Part shown: positions 1 through 5,145 of the stretch, piece by piece
How the letters are laid out: each line of letters begins with the position of its first letter
Numbering within the stretch: the first letter of the stretch is position 1
Origin: an uncultured Eggerthellaceae bacterium
Lineage (GTDB): Bacteria > Actinomycetota > Coriobacteriia > Coriobacteriales > Eggerthellaceae
DNA length: 6,414 nucleotides
Reading direction: 5' to 3'
Assembly (NCBI GenBank): GCA_948829205.1
Contig: CAQLOA010000085.1
Span: forward strand, 1-6,414
The notes under the pieces: model-generated
Seen by the model: the letters and a program-made list of their open reading frames with translations, nothing else
Databases searched by the model: none
Told to the model about the DNA's origin: nothing
Made by a program: the position numbers and the translations under genes

Positions 1-951
1 GTCGATCGGGTAGGCCGCCCGCGTGTTCTCGGTGATGGAGGCGTCGAAGAAGTCGGGGCGCCGCGTGCGTTCGTCCAGCACGACGTTCTCGAGCAGCGCG
101 CCGAAGCGGATGGCCCTGTAGATGTCGGGCTCGCCCTGCTCTGTCAAATCGATGCACTTCGCGTAGCATCCGCCCTCGAAGTTGAACACCATGTCGTCGG
201 CCCAGCCGTGCTCATCGTCGCCGATGAGGCGGCGCCCCGGGTCGGCTGAAAGCGTGGTCTTGCCGGTGCCGGAAAGCCCGAAGAACACGGCCACCGACCC
301 GTCCGCGCCAGCGTTGGCCGAGCAGTGCATGGGCAGCACTCCCAGGTGGGGCAATACGTAGTTCATGATGGTGAACACCGTCTTCTTCACCTCACCGGAA
401 TAGCGCGTGCCGGCGATCAGCACGCGGCGGCGCCCGAAGTCGACCATGACCGCGGCGCTCGAGCGCGTGCCGTCGCGCTTCGGGTCGCACTCGAACCCGG
501 GCGCCACCAGGAACGTGTAGTCGGGCACGAAGCCCTCGAGCGCGTCCGCCTCGGGGCGCCTTAGCATCTGGTTGGCGAAGAGCGCCTGCGACGCCAGCTC
601 GCACACCACGCGGAACGCCCTGTCGTGCTGGGGATGCACGCCGGCGTAGCCGTCGAACACGTACAGCTCGCGGGCGACCAGGTGGTCTGCCACGCGCGAA
701 TAGAGCGCGTCGAACGTCTGCTGCGACACGGGCCGGTTCACCGCGCCCCAGGCTATCTCGTCGCGCACGTCGGGGGCGTCCACGATGAACTTGTCCTTGG
801 CCGAGCGCCCCGTGCGCGGAGCGGTGTCAACCACCAGCGCGCCCGTGTCGGAAAGCGTGCCCTCGTGCGCCAGCAGCGCGCGCTCCACCAGCTCGGCAGG
901 CGCCAGGTTGCGATGCACCTGCAAGCGCGGGGTCAGTCCGTCTATAACCAC
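1..951 (-). CDS. pckA: Phosphoenolpyruvate carboxykinase (ATP), N-terminal 317 residues, 3' end outside window
   Basis: This cytosolic enzyme interconverts oxaloacetate + ATP and PEP + CO2 + ADP (EC 4.1.1.49). In gluconeogenic cells it makes PEP; in many anaerobes it runs toward oxaloacetate and yields ATP. The frame is open from 951 to the window edge. The start is GTG at 951, four bases after AGGAGG (961-956). Visible motifs are GRSAKDK (residues 48-54, substrate Arg49), the Tyr184/Lys190 region in GTRYSGEVKK, metal-ligand His209 in HCSAN, P-loop GLSGTGKTT (225-233, Lys231), the second metal-binding motif GDDEHGW (244-250) and ENTR with Arg311. These match E. coli PckA Arg65, Tyr207, Lys213, His232, Lys254, Asp268/269 and Arg333 at a near-constant offset, so the catalytic set seen so far is intact. 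The E. coli enzyme has 540 residues, so roughly 200 residues lie beyond the window. The usual GRSPKDK proline is Ala here. A GTP-type enzyme is excluded by these motifs. Confidence 0.97.
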   Translation of the reverse strand, partial: MVIDGLTPRLQVHRNLAPAELVERALLAHEGTLSDTGALVVDTAPRTGRSAKDKFIVDAPDVRDEIAWGAVNRPVSQQTFDALYSRVADHLVARELYVFDGYAGVHPQHDRAFRVVCELASQALFANQMLRRPEADALEGFVPDYTFLVAPGFECDPKRDGTRSSAAVMVDFGRRRVLIAGTRYSGEVKKTVFTIMNYVLPHLGVLPMHCSANAGADGSVAVFFGLSGTGKTTLSADPGRRLIGDDEHGWADDMVFNFEGGCYAKCIDLTEQGEPDIYRAIRFGALLENVVLDERTRRPDFFDASITENTRAAYPID

Positions 952-964
952 GTGTCCTCCTAGG

Positions 965-989
965 GCCTGCGGCATGTTTCGCCGCCGGC
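965..989 (-). promoter_or_regulatory. Hairpin in the pckA leader, just before its ribosome binding site
   Basis: In the 63-base spacer between the radical SAM stop and the pckA start, bases 969-973 (GCGGC) pair with 981-985 (GCCGC) around a 7-base loop. GCC/GGC (965-967 with 987-989) extend the stem after one mismatch. On the minus strand it ends only a few bases before the AGGAGG of pckA. No T-tract follows, so it is not an intrinsic terminator. It could modulate pckA translation or protect a processed 5' end; both ideas are inference. Confidence 0.35.
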
Positions 990-1014
990 AGCATTGGTCG
1001 TTCGTGCGAAGGCG

Positions 1015-1902
1015 TCAGAACGTCGCCGAATGCAGCATCTCGCGCATGCGGCGCGACGCCTTCTCGTTCACCTTCGGTATGAGGTTGTCCAGAAGCTGCA
1101 CCATCTTCTGCTGGTTCTCGGGAACCATGCCGTCGAACTTCAGCACGTCGGTGTCATGCGAGCAGTTCACCGAGCACGGGCACGTCAGGTTCGCCACGAA
1201 GGTGCGTATCTCCTCGAGCATTTCCACCTCGGTCGGCGCCTCCCAAAGCCCCGCCTCGATGTCGCGGGCCAGCGGCCAGTTCTGGGTGGGGGTCATGGTG
1301 ACCACCAGTATGCGGTCGGGGCCTGCCTGGCTGAACACCTCGGCCGATGCCAGCGCGTTTTCCTGGCCGCGTCCGGCGCCAGCCATGCCGGTCAGGTAGA
1401 AGAAGGTGAACTTGATGCCCGCATCGTGCAGGCGCCTTCCCTGCTCCACTATGTCGGCCGCGGTGTGGCCTTTCTCCATGAACGCCAGCGCCTCGTCGAG
1501 CCCGCTTTCGGCGCCTATGGCTATGTCGTCCACGCCGCGCGCCCGCAAGACGGCCAGCTCGTCGTCGCTCTTGTTGGCGATGTCGGCTATCCGGCAGAAG
1601 CCGCCGTAGCTGTTCACGGTGGGGATGCGCGCCTCCACCTGGTCGAACACCTTCACCAGCCGCTTCACGGGAAGCGCGAAGGGGTTGCCGCCCGTGAGGT
1701 AGATGCGCCGGGTGAGCGCCGTGGCCTGCTGGGCTATGGCCTCGATGTCGGCCGCCACCTCGTCCTCGGGCAGCGGAGCGAACGGGATGCCCATGAAGAT
1801 GTCGCAGAAGTGGCACTTCCCGTGGGCGCATCCGTCCACTATGGGAAGCATGGGCGCGCCCATGTCCTGGGGCGGCCTGTGTTGTGGCGACTTGACCGGC
1901 AT
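1015..1902 (-). CDS. Radical SAM protein of unknown function, CX4CX2C type
   Basis: A 295-residue predicted cytosolic Fe-S enzyme. Near the N-terminus, after an RPP segment (9-11), is the cluster motif CAHGKCHFC (Cys25, Cys30, Cys33). The first spacing is four residues rather than the canonical three. Further radical SAM features are TGGNP (70-74, in the place of the GGE-type SAM-contact motif) and GAESGLDEAL (130-139). The length fits a bare TIM-barrel core plus a short tail. A second cysteine group, CPCSVNC (241-247), lies near the C-terminus. The start is ATG at 1902, six bases after TTGGAG. The frame stays open upstream to 2157 but crosses the divergent promoter region, so I reject the longer form. 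It resembles a widespread uncharacterised group with a GCSHNKCTFC-like motif, recalled rather than searched; the substrate is unknown. It lies 63 bases upstream of pckA on the same strand and may share its transcript. Confidence 0.9.
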   Translation of the reverse strand: MPVKSPQHRPPQDMGAPMLPIVDGCAHGKCHFCDIFMGIPFAPLPEDEVAADIEAIAQQATALTRRIYLTGGNPFALPVKRLVKVFDQVEARIPTVNSYGGFCRIADIANKSDDELAVLRARGVDDIAIGAESGLDEALAFMEKGHTAADIVEQGRRLHDAGIKFTFFYLTGMAGAGRGQENALASAEVFSQAGPDRILVVTMTPTQNWPLARDIEAGLWEAPTEVEMLEEIRTFVANLTCPCSVNCSHDTDVLKFDGMVPENQQKMVQLLDNLIPKVNEKASRRMREMLHSATF

Positions 1903-1926
1903 GCAAGACTCCAATCCCGCTGCGCA

Positions 1927-1944
1927 AGCCCGCAATCGCGGGCT
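1927..1944 (-). promoter_or_regulatory. GC-rich hairpin in the radical SAM gene leader
   Basis: AGCCCGC (1927-1933) and GCGGGCT (1938-1944) form a perfect 7-pair stem with a 4-base loop. It lies between the candidate -10 box at 1978-1973 and the TTGGAG ribosome binding site (about 1914-1909) of the radical SAM gene. It has no following T-tract in either direction. It probably folds in the 5' untranslated RNA; any regulatory role is unproven. Confidence 0.35.
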
Positions 1945-1972
1945 CCATGCGCGGCCTGCTGGCTTTCCGCAC

Positions 1973-1978
1973 ATTATA
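1973..1978 (-). promoter_or_regulatory. Candidate -10 box for the radical SAM gene
   Basis: The minus strand reads TATAAT at 1978-1973, a perfect -10 hexamer inside very GC-rich DNA, about 70 bases before the radical SAM start. No good -35 hexamer is present at 16-19 bases spacing, so the assignment rests on the -10 alone. Confidence 0.35.
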
Positions 1979-2038
1979 CCCCCGGCCTGCGCAGCCGCGA
2001 GTCGGCCGCCCGACGCCGCCCGCCATTCCACATAGTCA

Positions 2039-2044
2039 TATAAT
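2039..2044 (+). promoter_or_regulatory. Candidate -10 box for the permease gene
   Basis: TATAAT at 2039-2044 on the plus strand lies in a short AT-rich patch in the divergent spacer and would give a leader of about 118 bases before the permease. No recognisable -35 is found upstream (the expected place reads CCGCCC-like). The leader contains a GCGCCC/GGGCGC hairpin (2063-2077, 3-base loop) and a small GACGG/CCGTC hairpin (2139-2151) just before the ribosome binding site. Confidence 0.35.
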
Positions 2045-2106
2045 CTAACGAACGCCGAAACCGCGCCCGCCGGGCGCACCGACCGACCGGGAAGGGCCGA
2101 ACTGGA

Positions 2107-2172
2107 ATGCCCCAGCACGCCACGAAAGACGCACGCGAGACGGCTTCCGTCGCACAAGGTGGAAGGCCGTGA
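2107..2172 (+). CDS. Possible 21-codon upstream ORF overlapping the permease start
   Basis: An ATG at 2107 opens a frame of 21 codons (peptide begins MPQHATKDAR and ends QGGRP). Its TGA at 2170-2172 overlaps the GTG start of the permease as GTGA, the arrangement seen in translational coupling. A purine-rich GGGAAGGG lies about ten bases before the ATG, a poor but usable ribosome binding site. The peptide has no recognisable family and no run of a single amino acid typical of attenuators. It may be a coupling leader or a chance frame. Confidence 0.22.
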   Translation: MPQHATKDARETASVAQGGRP

Positions 2173-2954
2173 GGGCGGCCGACGTCTTCATATCCGCACC
2201 TGGCAAGCCGGTGCCACCCGCGAAGAAGGCGGTCAACTACCTGCTGGTGTGCGTGGCCGTGGTCGCCGTGGTGGCGGCGTCGCTGTCGGCCGCGGGGATA
2301 GCGCTGAACTTCGACTTCGTCGGCCAGTACCGCGTGCGCATCGCCGACGGGTTCCTGATGACGGTGTGGCTGTCGGTGGCCAGCCTGGCGTGCAGCATGG
2401 CCATAGGCATACCCGTCGCCATAGGGCAGGGCTGCCGGTTCGTGCCCGTGCAGTGCCTCTGCGACCTGTACGTGAAGATCATCCGCGGAACGCCGCTGAT
2501 AGTGCAGATCTACTTCTTCTACTACATAATCGGCACCGCCTGGGGCGTCGACAACAAGGTGGTGGCGGGCATCGTCATACTCTCGCTATTCTCGGGGGCC
2601 TACATCGCCGAGATCGTGCGCGCGGGCTACGAGTCGCTCCCGAAGGGCCCGCTCGAGGCCGCGCGTGCGCTTGGGCTCTCGCGGCTGCAGACCATGACGT
2701 CGGTCGCATTGCCTCAGATGGTCACCCGCACGCTTCCGGCGCTCACCGGCCAGTTTGCCAGCATCATCAAGGACTCGTCGCTGCTTTCGGTCATCGCCGT
2801 GATCGAGCTGACGCAGACCATGCGCGAGATAAGCGCCACGAACTACAACTTCTTCGGGTGCTTCCTGCTGCTGGGGGCGCTTTATCTGTGCCTCACGCTG
2901 CCCATCATGTTCGTCAGCCGCCACTTCGAGAAGAAGATGTCGTACTCGGCCTAG
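2169..2954 (+). CDS. Polar amino acid ABC transporter permease, HisM/GlnP family
   Basis: A 261-residue inner-membrane permease subunit that would form the translocation path of a polar amino acid ABC importer with a binding protein and an ATPase. The start is GTG at 2169, preceded by AAGGTGGAAGG (2156-2166). A short charged N-terminus leads to hydrophobic segments around 22-47, 62-86, 111-125, 131-150, 204-215 and 229-250. The family signatures are RGTPLIVQ (106-113) and the ATPase-coupling EAA loop, EIVRAGYESLPKG followed by EAARALGLSRLQ and ALPQ (148-183). SIIKDSSLLSVI (198-209) is also typical. The substrate cannot be read from the permease. Partner genes normally sit next to it, but here the upstream gene is divergent and the downstream gap holds repeats and a promoter. 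It must therefore use subunits encoded elsewhere or be an orphan. No truncation is apparent. Confidence 0.93.
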   Translation: MRAADVFISAPGKPVPPAKKAVNYLLVCVAVVAVVAASLSAAGIALNFDFVGQYRVRIADGFLMTVWLSVASLACSMAIGIPVAIGQGCRFVPVQCLCDLYVKIIRGTPLIVQIYFFYYIIGTAWGVDNKVVAGIVILSLFSGAYIAEIVRAGYESLPKGPLEAARALGLSRLQTMTSVALPQMVTRTLPALTGQFASIIKDSSLLSVIAVIELTQTMREISATNYNFFGCFLLLGALYLCLTLPIMFVSRHFEKKMSYSA

Positions 2955-3054
2955 GCGCTTTTTGCCCGTACGCTGCCCCGGCGCGTTTCCATCGGTGCCC
3001 TACCTAGGCTCTTTTTGCCCGCATTCGGCCCAAACGCCTTTTCGCCCGGCTGAA
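2950..3054 (+). repeat. Degenerate tandem array of about 26-27 base units after the permease
   Basis: Units start at about 2950, 2976, 3003 and 3029. The first and third match at 18 of 19 bases (cctaggcgctttttgcccg at 2950-2968 against 3003-3021). The fourth keeps a CGC, T-run, GCCCG pattern with a one-base shift, and the second is only weakly similar. The first unit includes the permease stop codon. Spacing is not a multiple of three, so it is not a coding repeat. The T-runs follow GC-rich sequence but no clear stem precedes them, so I cannot call it a terminator. Function unknown. Confidence 0.5.
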
Positions 3055-3071
3055 AAACTTTCAAATCCCTA

Positions 3072-3101
3072 TTGACAGTTTTATTCTCATATAAGTATAA
3101 T
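3072..3101 (+). promoter_or_regulatory. Consensus sigma-70 type promoter upstream of the antiporter
   Basis: TTGACA at 3072-3077 and TATAAT at 3096-3101 are both perfect hexamers, 18 bases apart. They sit in an AT-rich island inside GC-rich DNA. An A/T-rich stretch just upstream (about 3053-3068) resembles an UP element. Transcription should start near 3106-3109. A promoter this close to consensus implies strong, perhaps constitutive synthesis, with control exerted on the RNA downstream. Confidence 0.8.
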
Positions 3102-3107
3102 CATCAT

Positions 3108-3228
3108 CGTTACGAGTTATCCTTAATGAAGAATAATTAAGCCAACTCGTTCCCTTCTTCTCTCCATAGCCGAAGGCCTCCGCTCAGCGAAAACTGGACG
3201 GAGGCCTTCGGCGTTCATGCGCTTTTCC
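3108..3228 (+). ncRNA. Structured leader RNA or small RNA ahead of the antiporter gene
   Basis: From the predicted start the RNA folds at once into an imperfect hairpin: ACGAGTT/AACTCGT (3112-3118 with 3144-3150), a small internal loop, then CTTAAT/ATTAAG (3122-3127 with 3136-3141) closing an 8-base loop. A pyrimidine-rich single-stranded linker (3151-3165) follows, then a long GC-rich hairpin (3169-3212) and GTTCATGCGCTTTTCC. The layout of strong promoter, 5' hairpin, linker and 3' hairpin fits a small RNA or a riboswitch-like leader of the antiporter, whose ribosome binding site is 45 bases further on. I do not recognise it as a known RNA family. The 3' end is a guess. Confidence 0.4.
3169..3212 (+). 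terminator. Long hairpin with a perfect 14-pair stem, possible terminator or attenuator
   Basis: GCCGAAGGCCTCCG (3169-3182) and its exact complement (3199-3212) form a 14-pair stem. Inside, one C/A mismatch is followed by TCAG/CTGG pairing (3184-3187 with 3194-3197, including one G-U) and a CGAAAA loop. A TTTT run comes only ten bases after the stem (3223-3226), so it is not a textbook intrinsic terminator. A weak GCG/CGC stem (3211-3213 with 3220-3222) directly abuts the T-run and competes with the base of the long stem. No T-run follows on the minus strand. Confidence 0.45.
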
Positions 3229-3283
3229 CCACTCGCGTCATCCTTGCTAGTAGAATTGCATGAACGCAGATCAAGGAGGTCAC

Positions 3284-5071
3284 ATGGAGGCGTTGGAGCT
3301 CATCCTGTTCCTGCTGGCGGCCATCGTGGCCTCCGGCATAGTCGGGCGGTTCATTCCGGCCCTGTCGCTCCCGTTGGTGCAGATCGCGATGGGGGCGCTC
3401 ATAGCCGCCTTCGTCGCCGTTCCGGGGGAAAGCGCGCTGGATGCCGAGCTGCTGCTGATCCTGTTCATAGCCCCCTTGCACTTCAACGAGTCCAGGCATG
3501 CCGACTCCGGCGCGCTTTGGGGCAGCCGCTGGGGAATCGCGTCGCTGGCTGTCGGGCTGGTGCTCGCGACGGTGGCGGCGGTCGGGTTCGCGCTGCACGC
3601 GCTGCTTCCGGCCATACCCCTCGCCGCCGCCATCGCCCTCGGGGCCGCGATGGGGTCCACCGACGCCGTGGCGGTGACCGAGCTTTCGAAGGACTTCCGC
3701 TTCGGAAAGCGCCACGAGACCCTGCTGGCCGGCGAAGCGTTCTTCAACGACGTCACGGGAACCGTGGTGTTCAGGACGGCAATCGGGTTCGCGGCCACGG
3801 GCGCGCTTTCTCTGTCGCACGCCGGCGAGGAGTTCGCCTTGGACCTGTTCGGAGGCCTTCTGGGCGGCATGGTGCTCGGCTTTCTGGCCTGGGGGCTTCT
3901 GGAATTCATCCGGCGGAAGGGCATCGACAGCCCCAACCTGCACGTCACGCTCGAGCTGCTGCTTCCGTTCGTCATCTACCTTGTATGCAAGCAGATCCAC
4001 ATAGGGGCGGTGATCGCCGTGGTCATGGCAGGGATGGTGATGTCGCTGCTCCCCCACCGCCACACGATCCAGATGGCCCGGCAGCGCATGCAGTCGAAAG
4101 GGGTGTGGGACACGCTCGGGTTCATCCTGAACGGCGTCATATTCGTGCTTCTGGGAATGCAGCTTCCCAGGATCCTTCAGCCTGCAGCCGACGGCGGCCT
4201 GGGCGATCCCGCAGGCGTGTTCGGCGTCGTGCTGGCGCTGACGCTGGTGCTGGAGGCGGTCAGGTTCGCATGGATCTGCGGAATGGACGCCGTGCACTGC
4301 CTGAGGAGGGGAAGGAGCCTGCGAACCCTCCTCACCGGAAAGAACCTGCGAAGCGCCCTGGCCATGGCGTTCGCCGGCCCGAAGGGCGGCATCACGCTGT
4401 CGCTGGTCCTCACAGTCCCGGCCACGCTGCCCGCATCGGGGGCCTTCCCCATACATGACGCCTTGGCTTCGATATCGTCGGGCGTGATACTGTGCACGCT
4501 GCTGCTGGCGAACTTCGCCGTTCCGGCGCTGGTCCCCCACAAGGCCGAATCGCGCAGGACGAAGAAGCAGGCGGACGCCGAGGCGCGCATAGTGATGCGC
4601 GTGATCGAGTCGATAGCCAGCGACGCCCCCACGACAGGGTCGGTCACGGGAAGCGACTCGCGCAGGATGTCCGCCAGCAACGACGTAGACGAGCCAGCCA
4701 CGGCCATAGTGATGAAGCGATACGCCGACCAGCTGCAAGACCTGGCCGCGCAGGCGTCGAAGGACGTGGGAGCCCAGGCACGGGCCGTCGTCGCCAAGTG
4801 CGACGAGGCCTACGACCGCATAGAGGAGGTGGACAAGGCGCTGCGCGAGGCGGGCCTGTACTCGAACGACGCGGACGAGGACGACTCCTCGTCGCTTACG
4901 GCCCACTTCCGGGCCCTGAAGGACGCCTACGACGCCGTTGAAGACATACAGGCCCAGGCGCTGGCCCGCGAGCTGGAGTACGTGAAAGAGGCGGCCGCAG
5001 CCGGGGACATAGACGCAAGGCACGCCAAGGAGCTGCGCAACGACGTGTACATACAGCAGCTCACGCTGTAG
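3284..5071 (+). CDS. CPA1-family monovalent cation/H+ antiporter (NhaP-like) with cytoplasmic tail
   Basis: A 595-residue inner-membrane antiporter expected to exchange Na+ and/or K+ for H+ in pH and ion homeostasis. The start is ATG at 3284, four bases after AGGAGG (3274-3279); the in-frame ATG at 3260 lacks a ribosome binding site. Residues 1-417 contain about a dozen membrane segments. The CPA1 signatures are STDAVAV (125-131, where many relatives have TDPVAV), GEAFFND (150-156, with the transport Asn155-Asp156 pair) and FAGPKGGITLS (363-373, Lys where many relatives have Arg). The tail (418-595) is charged and largely helical, with an acidic DADEDDSSS stretch (529-537). I see no TrkA-C or cNMP-binding domain in it. 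The GPKGG form is, from memory, common in Gram-positive members. Ion specificity cannot be read from sequence. Expression probably depends on the consensus promoter and structured leader at 3072-3228. Confidence 0.93.
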   Translation: MEALELILFLLAAIVASGIVGRFIPALSLPLVQIAMGALIAAFVAVPGESALDAELLLILFIAPLHFNESRHADSGALWGSRWGIASLAVGLVLATVAAVGFALHALLPAIPLAAAIALGAAMGSTDAVAVTELSKDFRFGKRHETLLAGEAFFNDVTGTVVFRTAIGFAATGALSLSHAGEEFALDLFGGLLGGMVLGFLAWGLLEFIRRKGIDSPNLHVTLELLLPFVIYLVCKQIHIGAVIAVVMAGMVMSLLPHRHTIQMARQRMQSKGVWDTLGFILNGVIFVLLGMQLPRILQPAADGGLGDPAGVFGVVLALTLVLEAVRFAWICGMDAVHCLRRGRSLRTLLTGKNLRSALAMAFAGPKGGITLSLVLTVPATLPASGAFPIHDALASISSGVILCTLLLANFAVPALVPHKAESRRTKKQADAEARIVMRVIESIASDAPTTGSVTGSDSRRMSASNDVDEPATAIVMKRYADQLQDLAAQASKDVGAQARAVVAKCDEAYDRIEEVDKALREAGLYSNDADEDDSSSLTAHFRALKDAYDAVEDIQAQALARELEYVKEAAAAGDIDARHAKELRNDVYIQQLTL

Positions 5072-5092
5072 CACGCAGGGCCAGCGCACGAG

Positions 5093-5134
5093 GCCGACAC
5101 GCGAAGCAGCATGAAGGCCGGCGTGCGAATCGGC
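5093..5134. other. Imperfect inverted repeat between convergent genes
   Basis: In the 74-base gap between the antiporter stop and the stop of the minus-strand channel gene, GCCGA then CACGC (5093-5102) pair with GCGTG and TCGGC (5121-5125 and 5130-5134). A 4-base bulge (CGAA, 5126-5129) interrupts the right arm and the loop is 18 bases. Neither direction has a T-run right after the stem. It may act as a weak shared terminator or RNA 3'-end stabiliser. Confidence 0.3.
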
Positions 5135-5145
5135 ACAAAAGCCGC

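Noticed and set aside
994..2043. A plus-strand frame of 349 codons over the radical SAM gene
   Set aside because: It has low-complexity His/Arg/Val-rich composition typical of a shadow frame. The opposite strand encodes intact radical SAM motifs with a good start.
1903..2157. An N-terminal extension of the radical SAM protein by 85 residues
   Set aside because: The extension runs through the divergent promoter region and lacks family similarity. ATG at 1902 has a well-placed TTGGAG and gives the expected start before the RPP and Cys motifs.
2950..3054. CRISPR array
   Set aside because: The units are degenerate, there are no distinct spacers between identical repeats, and no cas genes are in view.
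3260..3283. ATG at 3260 as the antiporter start
   Set aside because: No ribosome binding site precedes it, whereas ATG at 3284 has AGGAGG four bases before it and starts directly at the hydrophobic first helix.
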